Part shown: in pieces, positions 1 to 8,169 of the stretch | How the letters are laid out: every line of letters starts with the position of its first letter | How positions within the stretch are numbered: the stretch's first letter is position 1 | DNA from: Caulobacter sp. | GTDB lineage: Bacteria; Pseudomonadota; Alphaproteobacteria; Caulobacterales; Caulobacteraceae | DNA: 64,000 nucleotides | Reading direction: 5' to 3' | Assembly: GCA_030678995.1 (NCBI GenBank) | Contig: JAUXTQ010000011.1 | Coordinates: forward strand, 1 to 64,000 | Made by a program: the position numbers and the translations under genes | The notes under the pieces: model-generated | Told to the model about the DNA's origin: nothing | The model's database searches: none | Seen by the model: the letters and a program-made list of their open reading frames with translations, nothing else

Positions 1-54
1 GCGGACCCTTCGGATCGGGAACCTCCCGGTCGACGCGGCCAGACCCATCGTGAG

Positions 55-74
55 CGGGGGAGCTTCCGTCCCCG
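55..74 (+). promoter_or_regulatory. possible leader hairpin of the rpsF operon
   Basis: Bases 55-60 (cggggg) can pair with 69-74 (tccccg) around a loop containing CCG, ending 33 bases before the rpsF start. Many bacteria autoregulate rpsF operons through an S6:S18-binding leader with a CCG bulge; whether this hairpin is that element is a guess from position and the CCG only. Confidence 0.22.
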
Positions 75-107
75 TTCGCGCCGCCTTCCAAACGGAAGAA
101 GGAAACC

Positions 108-521
108 ATGGCGCTTTACGAACACGTGCTCATCGCACGCCAGGACATCTCGCCCCAACAGGCTGAGCAACTCAACGAGGACATGAAGACCCTGATCGAA
201 GGTCTCGGCGGCCACTTCGCCAAGATCGAGTACTGGGGTCTGCGTAACCTCACCTACCGCATCAAGAAGAACCGCAAGGGCCACTACTCCCTGATCGCGA
301 TCGACGCTCCGGCGACGGCGGTCAAGGAAATGGAACGCCAGCTGTCGATCAACGAGGACGTGCTGCGCTACCTGACCGTCCGCGTCGAGGAACTCGACCT
401 GGAACTGTCCCCGGTTCTCGCCCGCCGCGATCGCGATCGCAGCGACCGTCCCGACCGCCCCGAGCGCGGCGACCGCCCCGACCGTGGCGATCGTCCCCGT
501 GAAGACTTCGCGCCGGCGTAA
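108..521 (+). CDS. rpsF: 30S ribosomal protein S6
   Basis: Encodes a 137-residue S6, which binds S18 on the platform of the small ribosomal subunit. Residues 1-100 match the S6 fold (start [13 protein letters not shown], with the [16 protein letters not shown] core). The last 35 residues are an Arg/Asp-rich tail with repeated DRPDR/GDRP units, an acidic-basic extension common in alphaproteobacterial S6. The ATG follows a purine-rich AGAAGGAAA ribosome site. It is first in the operon with rpsR and rplI, 14 bases before rpsR, a classic conserved order. Confidence 0.97.
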   Translation: MALYEHVLIARQDISPQQAEQLNEDMKTLIEGLGGHFAKIEYWGLRNLTYRIKKNRKGHYSLIAIDAPATAVKEMERQLSINEDVLRYLTVRVEELDLELSPVLARRDRDRSDRPDRPERGDRPDRGDRPREDFAPA

Positions 522-535
522 GGGAGAAAAAGATC

Positions 536-823
536 ATGAGCGACACTGATATCGACTCGGGCGCTGAAGCCCCCGCCTCGGCTCCGGCCGCCGCCGGCGC
601 CCGCCGCCCGTTCTATCGCCGCCGCAAGGTTTGCCCGTTCTCGGGCGCCGGCGCGCCGAAGATCGACTACAAGGACGTCAAGCTGCTGCAGCGTTACGTC
701 TCCGAGCGGGGCAAGATCGTCCCCTCGCGCATCACCGCCGTCTCGGCCAAGAAGCAGCGTGAGCTGGCCCGCGCCATCAAGCGCGCCCGCTTCCTCGCCC
801 TGCTCCCCTACGTCGTGAAGTAA
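536..823 (+). CDS. rpsR: 30S ribosomal protein S18
   Basis: A 95-residue S18, partner of S6 on the 30S platform. The N-terminal 22 residues are Ala/Pro-rich and variable; the conserved part starts at [13 protein letters not shown] and includes [19 protein letters not shown] and the basic [18 protein letters not shown] end that contacts 16S rRNA. It lies 14 bases after rpsF and 14 before rplI, so the three genes are surely co-transcribed. Nothing is unusual. Confidence 0.97.
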   Translation: MSDTDIDSGAEAPASAPAAAGARRPFYRRRKVCPFSGAGAPKIDYKDVKLLQRYVSERGKIVPSRITAVSAKKQRELARAIKRARFLALLPYVVK

Positions 824-837
824 GGGAACCTGGACCG

Positions 838-1422
838 ATGAAAGTTATCCTGCTCGAACGCGTGGAGGGCCGCGGCGCCCTCGGCGACGTCGTCACCGTC
901 AAGGACGGCTTCGCGCGCAACTACCTCCTGCCCCGCCACAAGGCGCTGCGGGCCACGGCGGCCAACATGAAGGTCTTCGACGCCCAGCGCGCCGAGATCG
1001 AAGTGCGCAACACCAAGGCCAAGGAAGCCGCCGGTGAAGCGGGCGTCGCCCTGGACGGCACGTCCTACGTCCTGATCCGTCAGGCCGGCGAGACGGGCCA
1101 GCTGTACGGCTCGGTCTCCGGCCGCGACGTGGCCGACATGGTCAACGCCGAAGGCGGCAAGATCGACCGCGCGATGGTCGTTCTGGACAAGCCGATCAAG
1201 ACCCTGGGCGTCCACCCGGTGAAGGTGAAGCTGCACGCCGAGGTCACCATCACGGTGAACATCAACATCGCCCGCTCGGTCGATGAGGCGGAACGTCAGG
1301 CCAAGGGCGAAAACGTCATCGCCTCGCAGTACGACGAAGACGTGGCCCTGGCGGCGGAAGCCGCGGCCGACATGGTCGAGGGCGGCGCCGGCTCGCACGA
1401 AAGCTTCGGCGACGACCACTAG
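838..1422 (+). CDS. rplI: 50S ribosomal protein L9
   Basis: L9 bridges the base of the L1 stalk on the large subunit. The N-terminal 50 residues match the RNA-binding domain (MKVILLERVEGRGALGDVV, then NYLLPRHKA), followed by the long linker helix and the C-terminal domain with TLGVHPVKVKLH near residue 125. At 194 residues it is longer than the roughly 150 of enterobacterial L9; the extra is an Ala/Glu-rich C-terminal tail, usual in Caulobacterales. It ends the ribosomal operon and is followed by a strong terminator. Confidence 0.96.
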   Translation: MKVILLERVEGRGALGDVVTVKDGFARNYLLPRHKALRATAANMKVFDAQRAEIEVRNTKAKEAAGEAGVALDGTSYVLIRQAGETGQLYGSVSGRDVADMVNAEGGKIDRAMVVLDKPIKTLGVHPVKVKLHAEVTITVNINIARSVDEAERQAKGENVIASQYDEDVALAAEAAADMVEGGAGSHESFGDDH

Positions 1423-1446
1423 GCTGCCGTCAGCTGACGAAAATCA

Positions 1447-1477
1447 GGGCGGTCCGGTTCGCCGGGCCGCCCTTTTT
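1447..1477 (+). terminator. rho-independent terminator of rpsF-rpsR-rplI
   Basis: An 11-bp GC stem (1447-1457 with 1462-1472, one G-T pair) closes a TTCG tetraloop and is followed by five T. It lies 25 bases after the rplI stop. This is a textbook intrinsic terminator. Confidence 0.9.
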
Positions 1478-1602
1478 CTTGCCGTGAATGTGAAGCCGTC
1501 CCCGCGGCCCCTCCATGCGAACATACAGGGGAACTCACAGATGAATCGCGGGTGGCGCCGTTAGGCGGAAGCCGCCCGCCTCCCGGCGCGTTAACTAGTC
1601 TC

Positions 1603-4134
1603 ATGGCTCTCGTTCCCGCTCTAGATCTCCGGCCCGTGGCCGGCGACGCGCCCCTCGCCGTCGCCCCGTCCAACATCGAGGCCGAACAGGCCCTGCTGGG
1701 CGCCCTGCTGTACGACAACGCCGCCTATGAGCGGCTGAGCGACCGGCTGGCGGCCCGCCACTTCTACGAACCGTTCCACCAGCGGCTGTTCGCGGCGCTG
1801 GAGGCCCATATCCGCAAGGGCCAGCTGGCCGAGCCGATCCTGCTGGCCGACGAGTTCAAGCGCGACCCGGCGTTCGAGGAGCTGGGCGGCATCCGCTATC
1901 TGGCCGACCTCGTCGACCGCGCCCCGCCGGCGGCCAATGCCCCCGACTACGCCCGGGCGATCTACGACCTGGCCCTGCGCCGGGACCTGATCCGCATCGG
2001 CGGCGAGATCACCGTCGAGGCCCAGGCCCACGAGGCCGACGTCACCGCCCTGGACCAGATCGAGCAGGCCGAACAGAAACTCTACACCCTGGCCGAAAGC
2101 GGCACGGCTTCGACCGGCTTCGTGCCCTTCGCCGACGCCCTGACCGGGGCGGTGCAGATGGCGGCCGAGGCCTACAGCCGCGACGGGGGCCTGGCGGGCC
2201 TCTCGACCGGCCTGACCGACCTGGACAAGCAGCTGGGCGGCCTGCACCCCTCGGACCTGCTGATCCTTGCCGGCAGACCGAGCATGGGCAAAGCCCAGCC
2301 CCTTGACGCCAAGGTGCTGACGACGAGCGGTTGGACGACGATGGGCGAGCTGCGGCCAGGTGATCGCCTGGCCTCGGTCGATGGCGCGCCATCGCTCGTT
2401 TCAGGCATCTTCCCTCAGGGCGAACGCCAGCTGTTCCGGATCACCTTCTCCGATGGGCGATCGACCGAATGTTGCGCCGAGCACCTTTGGCGGGTGCACT
2501 ATCGCGACTGGGACGCACCCAGGGTCCTATCGACCGAAAAGGTCGCGAGCATGCTCCTGCGCGTTCGATACAGAGGGCGACTCTGGATCGATCCTTTCCG
2601 GGGGGACTTTGCCTCGAAGCAACCTGTGCCGCTCGACCCTTGGGTCCTCGGCGCTCTGCTCGGCGATGGAAAGCTGTCCGGTGGATCGGCGATGTTCTCC
2701 TCCGCCGATCCCGACATGCTGGAACAGCTTCAAGCCCGGCTCGGCAACGGCTTCGCGCTTCGGGCGGCTGGGGGTTATGACCACCGGATTGTGCAGTCCA
2801 CGCCCCACCACCGCGCGGGCGTACAGGGCGTTGCTCCCAACCCGCTCAAGGAAGCGCTGGTTGAACTCGAACTGTGGGGCCTGCGCAGCGAGCAGAAGTT
2901 CGTGCCGTCCGCCTACCTGCAGGCTTCACGGGAAGACCGGCTAGCCCTGTTGCGCGGGTTGATCGATACGGATGGATGGGTCGAGGCTTGGGGCAGCGTC
3001 CGATACTGCACCACGAGCCAACAGCTTGCCCGGGATGTTCAGACGCTGGTTCGATCTGTCGGCGGGGTCTGCTCTATCGCCGAAAAGCAGACTCGCTACA
3101 CCTATCTCGGCGAGAAGCGCGATGGACTGACGGCTTACGTCTGCAACATTCAGCACGACTCGCCCGAGCTGTTCGTCAGCCTTGATCGCAAGCGGGATAA
3201 GGTCGGCCAACGCCAACGAATGAAGCGATTGACCTTCTCCAGGGTGGAGCCTACGCGCGTCGCCCCGGCCCAGTGCATTGCGGTGACCCATCCAGATCGC
3301 CTCTACGTGACCGACGATTTCATCGTCACGCACAACACCGCGCTCGCTACAAACATCGCCTTCCATGTGGCGCGGAACTACGCCTGGGAGCCGCAGCCGG
3401 ACGGCTCGCGCAAGACCGTCAACGGCGGGGTGGTGGCCTTCTTCTCGCTGGAAATGAGCGCCGAGCAGCTGGCCATGCGTCTGCTGGCGGACGTGTCGGG
3501 GGTCTCCTCCGACCGCCTGCGCAAGGGCGAGATCGACGCCAGCGAGTTCGGCCGGGTCCGCGACGGGGCCATCGAGGTGCAGGAAGCGCCGCTGTTCATC
3601 GACGCCACCGGCGGCCTGTCGATCTCCAAGCTGACCGCCCGCGCCCGCCGGCTGAAGCGGCAGCACGGCCTGGACCTGATCGTGGTCGACTACCTGCAGC
3701 TGGTGACCACCGACGGCTCCAAGGGCGACAACCGGGTGCAGGAAGTCAGCGCCATCACCGGGGGCCTCAAGGCCCTGGCCAAGGATCTGGGCGTGCCGGT
3801 CGTGGCCCTGTCGCAGCTGTCGCGCCAGGTGGAGAACCGCGAGGACAAGCGGCCGCAGCTGTCCGACCTGCGGGAATCCGGCTCGATCGAGCAGGACGCC
3901 GACGTGGTCATGTTCGTCTATCGCGAGGCCTACTACCTCAGCCGCGTCGAGCCGCGCGAAGGCACGCCGGAGCACATGACCTGGCAGGAAGACCTGGAGA
4001 AGATCAACAACGTCGCCGAGGTGATCATCGGCAAGCAGCGCCACGGTCCAATCGGCTCGGTGAAGCTGCACTTCCACGGCGACACCACCAAGTTCGGCAA
4101 CCTCGCCCGCGAGGGCCGGTTCGACGTGCGGTAG
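1603..4134 (+). CDS. dnaB: replicative DNA helicase DnaB, intein-containing precursor
   Basis: Hexameric helicase that unwinds DNA at the fork. The precursor has 843 residues; removing the intein (2293-3336) leaves 495, the normal DnaB size. The N-terminal domain begins near NIEAEQALLGALL. The RecA-like ATPase domain holds Walker A GRPSMGK|T, split by the intein exactly between Lys and Thr, then FFSLEMSAEQLAMR, the Walker B stretch LDLIVVDYLQL, and SQLSRQVENREDKRPQLSDL. I chose the ATG at 1603 because the longer frame from 1552 adds 17 residues with no DnaB likeness. A 180-base gap and the terminator separate it from rplI. Confidence 0.97.
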   Translation: MALVPALDLRPVAGDAPLAVAPSNIEAEQALLGALLYDNAAYERLSDRLAARHFYEPFHQRLFAALEAHIRKGQLAEPILLADEFKRDPAFEELGGIRYLADLVDRAPPAANAPDYARAIYDLALRRDLIRIGGEITVEAQAHEADVTALDQIEQAEQKLYTLAESGTASTGFVPFADALTGAVQMAAEAYSRDGGLAGLSTGLTDLDKQLGGLHPSDLLILAGRPSMGKAQPLDAKVLTTSGWTTMGELRPGDRLASVDGAPSLVSGIFPQGERQLFRITFSDGRSTECCAEHLWRVHYRDWDAPRVLSTEKVASMLLRVRYRGRLWIDPFRGDFASKQPVPLDPWVLGALLGDGKLSGGSAMFSSADPDMLEQLQARLGNGFALRAAGGYDHRIVQSTPHHRAGVQGVAPNPLKEALVELELWGLRSEQKFVPSAYLQASREDRLALLRGLIDTDGWVEAWGSVRYCTTSQQLARDVQTLVRSVGGVCSIAEKQTRYTYLGEKRDGLTAYVCNIQHDSPELFVSLDRKRDKVGQRQRMKRLTFSRVEPTRVAPAQCIAVTHPDRLYVTDDFIVTHNTALATNIAFHVARNYAWEPQPDGSRKTVNGGVVAFFSLEMSAEQLAMRLLADVSGVSSDRLRKGEIDASEFGRVRDGAIEVQEAPLFIDATGGLSISKLTARARRLKRQHGLDLIVVDYLQLVTTDGSKGDNRVQEVSAITGGLKALAKDLGVPVVALSQLSRQVENREDKRPQLSDLRESGSIEQDADVVMFVYREAYYLSRVEPREGTPEHMTWQEDLEKINNVAEVIIGKQRHGPIGSVKLHFHGDTTKFGNLAREGRFDVR
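2293..3336 (+). mobile_element. in-frame DnaB intein, class 3 type, with LAGLIDADG homing endonuclease
   Basis: A 348-residue insertion with all splicing blocks. It starts with Ala1, not Cys/Ser. Block B reads ECCAEHLWR, giving His64 (B:10) and Trp66 (B:12). Block F has Cys328 (AQCIAV) at F:4. Block G is VTHN then extein Thr, giving Thr346 (G:5), His347, Asn348. Trp-Cys-Thr at these three positions plus a non-nucleophilic residue 1 is the known signature of class 3 inteins, which splice through the block F Cys. Both endonuclease motifs are intact: VLGALLGDG (Asp125) and RGLIDTDG (Asp227), so homing activity may be retained. Confidence 0.93.
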
Positions 4135-4144
4135 CCTACTTTCC

Positions 4145-4252
4145 CTGTCATCCCGGACGGCCGCCAGGCCGATCCGGGACCCAGATCAAATCTCGCCCGA
4201 ATCTGGGTCCCGGCTCTCCAGCCCGCATGCGGGCTTGCGGCCGGGATGACAG
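4145..4252. repeat. intergenic nested inverted repeat
   Basis: Outer arms ctgtcatcccgg (4145-4156) and ccgggatgacag (4241-4252) are perfect complements. An inner pair is 4174-4186 with 4201-4213, and gcccgcatgcgggc (4221-4234) is a small palindrome. It fills most of the dnaB-alr gap. Palindromes ending in TGTCATCCCGG are common dispersed intergenic elements in alphaproteobacteria; other copies were not seen in this window. Confidence 0.75.
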
Positions 4253-4303
4253 TATTGGGATGGTGAGCTTGACCCGGCCCCGCCGCGCCCTTAGCCGCAG
4301 CGG

Positions 4304-5344
4304 ATGACCGTCGCCCGCCTGACCATCGATCTGGACGCCCTGGCCCGCAACTACGCCACCTTGCGTGACCAAGCGGGCGTGCAGGCGGCGCCGGCGATCA
4401 AGGCGGACGGCTACGGCGTCGGTGCGTTGGAGGCGGGCCTGCGGCTCTGGCGCGAAGGCGCGCGCAGCTTTCATGTGGCCCGGCTGGCCGAGGGCGAGGC
4501 CCTGCGTGGCGTTCTGGGCGACCGTGACGCCACGATCTACGTCCTCGACGGCCCGACGCCGGGTTCGCAGGACCGCCTGCGGACCGCCCGCCTGACGCCG
4601 GTGATCAACAGCCTGGACCAGGCCAAGGCCTGGGACGGCCCCGCCGCCATCCATATCGACACCGGCATGAACCGGCTGGGATTGACGCTCGACGAGGCGG
4701 CCACTCTGACGGGCCGGCCGGACGTGGCGCTGGTGATGAGCCATCTGGCCTGCGCCGGCCAGCCGGACCATCCGATGAACGCCCTTCAGCTGGCCCGCTT
4801 CCGCGAGGCTCGGGCGCTGTTCCCGGCCGCCCCCGCCAGCCTGGCCAGCTCCGGCGGCATCTTTCTGGGTCGTGACTACGCCTTCGACCAGGTCCGCCCG
4901 GGGATCAGCCTGTTCGGCGGCGGTCCGCACGACCGTCCCGACGCCCGCATCGCCACCGTCGCGACCCTGGAGGCGGCGATCCTGCAGGTGCGGACCGTGC
5001 CGGCCGGCGAGACCATCGGCTATGGCGGCGCCTTCACCGCCGAGCGGGACCTGAGGGTCGCCATCCTGGCCGCCGGCTATGCCGACGGTGTGCCCTGGAC
5101 CTCCCATCCGAAAGGCGCGGTGTGGTTCGCCGGCGCGCGGCGGCGGATGCTGGGCCGCGTCTCGATGGACATGATCGCCGTCGACGTCACCGGCTGCGAC
5201 GAGGCGCAGCCGGGCGCAATGGTCGAGATCATCGGCCCGAACCTGCCCGTGGACGAGGCGGCGCGGGCGGCCGGCACGACCGCCTACGAGCTGCTCACCC
5301 GCCTCTCGCCCCGCGCCGAACGTCGCTACGTCGGCGCGGTTTGA
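4304..5344 (+). CDS. alr: alanine racemase
   Basis: PLP enzyme interconverting L- and D-alanine for peptidoglycan. The 346 residues show the PLP lysine Lys33 in [11 protein letters not shown] (usual form VVKANAYGHG), IDTGMNRLG, the substrate-side MSHLACA, the catalytic tyrosine in ILAAGYADG near residue 258, and [11 protein letters not shown]. The motif variants are conservative. It follows dnaB after the inverted repeat, an order also usual in Caulobacter relatives. The ATG at 4304 lacks a strong ribosome site but fits the family N-terminus. Confidence 0.92.
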   Translation: MTVARLTIDLDALARNYATLRDQAGVQAAPAIKADGYGVGALEAGLRLWREGARSFHVARLAEGEALRGVLGDRDATIYVLDGPTPGSQDRLRTARLTPVINSLDQAKAWDGPAAIHIDTGMNRLGLTLDEAATLTGRPDVALVMSHLACAGQPDHPMNALQLARFREARALFPAAPASLASSGGIFLGRDYAFDQVRPGISLFGGGPHDRPDARIATVATLEAAILQVRTVPAGETIGYGGAFTAERDLRVAILAAGYADGVPWTSHPKGAVWFAGARRRMLGRVSMDMIAVDVTGCDEAQPGAMVEIIGPNLPVDEAARAAGTTAYELLTRLSPRAERRYVGAV

Positions 5345-5351
5345 GACAGCC

Positions 5352-5966
5352 TCACGAGTAGGCGACGGCCGCTGCGCCCACGGCGCCGATGGCGCCCATT
5401 GCGGCGATCATGGTCATGACGGTGGCGATAACCACGTAGATGACGATCATCACGACCACCACGACCAGCGTGTAGCCGATCGCCTTGTCCTCGGTCACCT
5501 TCATCAACTTGGGCAGACCGACGTAGAGCAGGTAGAGGCTGTAGAGGCCGACGATGCCCAGCATGCCGAGTCCCGGGATCAGCTGGAAGACACCCGCCAG
5601 CCAGGCCGCCGTCCCGCTGTAGGCCGCGACCTTGAAGGCCTGGACCGGATTCTTGGTCCCTCCGAAACTGGGCGCGAGGCCATCAATCACCAACGCCATC
5701 AGATAGACACCGGCGAGACCCAGCACATAGCCGACCAGGGCTCCGACCAGGGTGAACGGCGCGAAGATGAAGCCCCCGAACAACAGGGTTTTCAGGAAGG
5801 CGCAGGCCGGACCGATCGCGGCCAGGATCATGACGTAGCCGGTGTACATGCCCTTTACGGTAGCGGCCTCGCCGTCGATCTTGTCCCAGGTGGGCTTGGG
5901 CCTCAGCAGGATGTCCTGCACCCGTTGAACCAAATTCGACGTGCTACCGCCGTCAACAACGCTCAT
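5352..5966 (-). CDS. Yip1-family inner membrane protein
   Basis: A 204-residue protein with a cytosolic N-terminus (VQRVQDILLRPKPTWDKI) followed by five to six hydrophobic segments from about residue 40 to the end, rich in Gly, Ala and Val. The pattern matches the Yip1 domain family of bacterial membrane proteins, whose function is not settled. The ATG at 5966 is preceded seven bases upstream by AGGGAGGG; the frame stays open upstream but that part is not protein-like. It converges on alr, seven bases apart, and diverges from radA. Confidence 0.8.
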   Translation of the reverse strand: MSVVDGGSTSNLVQRVQDILLRPKPTWDKIDGEAATVKGMYTGYVMILAAIGPACAFLKTLLFGGFIFAPFTLVGALVGYVLGLAGVYLMALVIDGLAPSFGGTKNPVQAFKVAAYSGTAAWLAGVFQLIPGLGMLGIVGLYSLYLLYVGLPKLMKVTEDKAIGYTLVVVVVMIVIYVVIATVMTMIAAMGAIGAVGAAAVAYS

Positions 5967-6128
5967 GGCGACCCTCCCTGGATTGGCCAGAACTCCCCTG
6001 GGAGGCGAGCCTAGTCCGTTCGCGGCGATTGGCGAAACACGGTTCCGCGAACAGCCGGCGGCCGATCGCCCGCGCGGGGGCGGCCATTTACCGGTATTGT
6101 GCGCCCAATCCACGAATCAGGAGACCGC

Positions 6129-7490
6129 ATGGCTCGCGACGGCGCCGTCTATGTCTGCCAGACTTGCGGCGCGGCGCAGTCGAAGTGGGCTGGCCAGTGC
6201 CCGGCTTGCGGCGGCTGGAACAGCCTTGTCGAGGAAGTGACCGCCCGGGCGCCCGGCAGCCTGACACCGACCAAGGCGACCAAGTCTCGCGGCCTGGCTT
6301 TCGAGGGCCTGCAGAGCGAGACCCCCGCCCCGCCCCGCATCGCTACCGGCGTGGACGAATTCGACCGGGTCTGCGGCGGCGGCGTGGTGCCCGGCAGCGC
6401 CATCCTGCTGGGCGGGGACCCCGGCGTGGGCAAGTCGACCCTGCTGCTGCAGGTGGTCGCCCAGGCGGCCCTGCGTGGCGCCGCCTGCGCCTACATCTCC
6501 GGCGAGGAGGCGGTGGAACAGGTGCGCAGCCGCGCCGCCCGCATGGGCCTGGCGGCCGCCCCGGTGAAGCTGGCGGCCGAGACGGCCCTGCGCGACATCA
6601 TGGACGGGCTGAAGAAGGAACACTTCGACCTGGTGGTGATCGACTCGATACAGACCATGTGGAGCGACGCCCACGAGGCCGGCCCGGGCTCGGTGACCCA
6701 GGTGCGCAGCTGCGCCGCCGAGCTGGTCCGGCTGGCCAAGAAGCGTGGCATGGCGGTGATCCTCGTCGGCCATGTGACCAAGGACGGCCAGATCGCCGGC
6801 CCGCGCGTTGTGGAGCACATGGTCGATGCCGTGCTCAGCTTCGAGGGCGAGCGGGGCTATCCGTTCCGCATCCTGCGCGGGGCCAAGAACCGCTTCGGCC
6901 CCACCGACGAGATCGGCGTGTTCGAGATGGGCGACGCGGGCCTGAGCCAGGTGATCAACCCCTCGGCCCTGTTCCTCAACGATGGCGGAGAGCGCGCCGC
7001 CGGGGCAGCGGTGTTCGCCGGCATCGAGGGCTCGCGCCCGGTGCTGGTGGAGTTCCAGGCCCTGGTGGCCCCTTCGGCCTATGGCACGCCGCGTCGCGCG
7101 GTGGTCGGCTGGGACACGGGGCGGCTGGCCATGGTGCTGGCGGTGCTGGAGTCCCGCTGCGGCCTCGCCTTCGGTAACCGGGACGTCTACCTCAACGTGG
7201 CCGGCGGCCTGCGCATCACCGAGCCGGCGGCTGACCTGGCGGCCGCGGCGGCGCTGGCCTCCTCCGCCCTCGACGAGGCCCTGCCGCAGGACTGCGTGGT
7301 GTTCGGCGAGGTCAGCCTGTCGGGCGAGGTGCGGCCGGTCGGCCGGGCCGAGACCCGCCTCAAGGAAGCCGCGAAACTGGGGTTCAGACGGGCGCTCGCC
7401 CCGGTCGGCGCCGGCGAGAGCCTGGCCGTGACGGGGGTTTCCCGACTGGTCGACGCGGTTACACGGATTGGGGAACAGCGATGGTCGTAG
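6129..7490 (+). CDS. radA: DNA repair protein RadA/Sms
   Basis: RecA-like ATPase that helps branch migration in recombination. The 453 residues contain an N-terminal zinc finger (CQTCG and CPACG), Walker A GGDPGVGKST near residue 95, Walker B LVVIDSIQTM, the RadA-specific KNRFG motif (GAKNRFGPTDE) near residue 255, and a C-terminal Lon-like S16 domain (LNVAGGLRI to the end). I start at 6129 because the ten codons upstream precede the conserved MARDGAVYVCQ start. It may be translated with cvpA downstream. Confidence 0.95.
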   Translation: MARDGAVYVCQTCGAAQSKWAGQCPACGGWNSLVEEVTARAPGSLTPTKATKSRGLAFEGLQSETPAPPRIATGVDEFDRVCGGGVVPGSAILLGGDPGVGKSTLLLQVVAQAALRGAACAYISGEEAVEQVRSRAARMGLAAAPVKLAAETALRDIMDGLKKEHFDLVVIDSIQTMWSDAHEAGPGSVTQVRSCAAELVRLAKKRGMAVILVGHVTKDGQIAGPRVVEHMVDAVLSFEGERGYPFRILRGAKNRFGPTDEIGVFEMGDAGLSQVINPSALFLNDGGERAAGAAVFAGIEGSRPVLVEFQALVAPSAYGTPRRAVVGWDTGRLAMVLAVLESRCGLAFGNRDVYLNVAGGLRITEPAADLAAAAALASSALDEALPQDCVVFGEVSLSGEVRPVGRAETRLKEAAKLGFRRALAPVGAGESLAVTGVSRLVDAVTRIGEQRWS

Positions 7491-7510
7491 GACTGGATCG
7501 CATGGTCTCT

Positions 7511-7534
7511 CCCTTCCCCCTGGAGGGGGAAGGG
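7511..7534. repeat. perfect palindrome between radA and cvpA
   Basis: Arms cccttccccct and agggggaaggg with two central bases. The loop is too small for an ordinary terminator hairpin and no T-run follows, so it is more likely a short intergenic repeat. Confidence 0.5.
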
Positions 7535-7554
7535 CTTGTAGGTTGGACATCTCA

Positions 7555-8169
7555 ATGCTGACCCAGTTCGACTTCATCGCCGGGCCGCTGCTGCTGGTCT
7601 CGGCCCTCATCGGCTTCACCCGGGGCGCGACCAAGGAGCTCATGGCGGTCCTGGCCTTCCTGCTGGCGGCCATCCTGGCGGTCTTCTCCCTGCGGTTCAC
7701 CGCCCCGCTGGGCCGGTCCCTGATCGACCCGGACTGGGCCGGGATCGGCATCGCCCTTCTTTTCATCTTCGGCCTCGCCTATATCGCGCTGCGACTGCTG
7801 GGCGCGGGCCTGGAGCGGCGGATTCACGAGACGCAGACGATGGGCATGCTGGACCGGGCGGTTGGAACGGGCTTTGGCCTGCTTCGCGCGCTGGTGCTGC
7901 TGGGCGGGTTCAGCCTGATGTTCAACATGGCCGCGCCCCGCGACACCGCGCCGCGTTGGGTGACCGAGGCGATGCTCTATCCCCTGACCGAAGCGTCAGG
8001 CCGCATCCTCAAGGCCTTCGCGCCGAGCGGATTCGCCGTGGCCAAGACCGTGGCGCCGACGGTGGAAAAGGCGGTTCGCGCCGGCGTGGCGGCGCCGAAG
8101 CCCGCCGAAAAGGGCTATGAGGCGGACCAACGCGACGCCGTGGATGATCTGGTGGAGAAGACGCGATGA
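7555..8169 (+). CDS. cvpA: CvpA family membrane protein
   Basis: A 204-residue protein with four hydrophobic segments in the first 130 residues and a polar C-terminal tail, matching CvpA (colicin V production), an inner membrane protein of unclear role. Family marks include FDFIAGPLLLVSALIGFTRG at the start and the basic turn after the second segment. Its ATG comes after the palindrome; the longer upstream frame is not protein-like. The stop overlaps the purF start (ATGA), and cvpA-purF is a conserved pair in proteobacteria. Confidence 0.88.
   Translation: MLTQFDFIAGPLLLVSALIGFTRGATKELMAVLAFLLAAILAVFSLRFTAPLGRSLIDPDWAGIGIALLFIFGLAYIALRLLGAGLERRIHETQTMGMLDRAVGTGFGLLRALVLLGGFSLMFNMAAPRDTAPRWVTEAMLYPLTEASGRILKAFAPSGFAVAKTVAPTVEKAVRAGVAAPKPAEKGYEADQRDAVDDLVEKTR

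Noticed and set aside
7511-7534. The palindrome before cvpA as a terminator of radA
   Set aside because: The two-base loop cannot form a normal hairpin end and no T-run follows; cvpA is probably co-transcribed.
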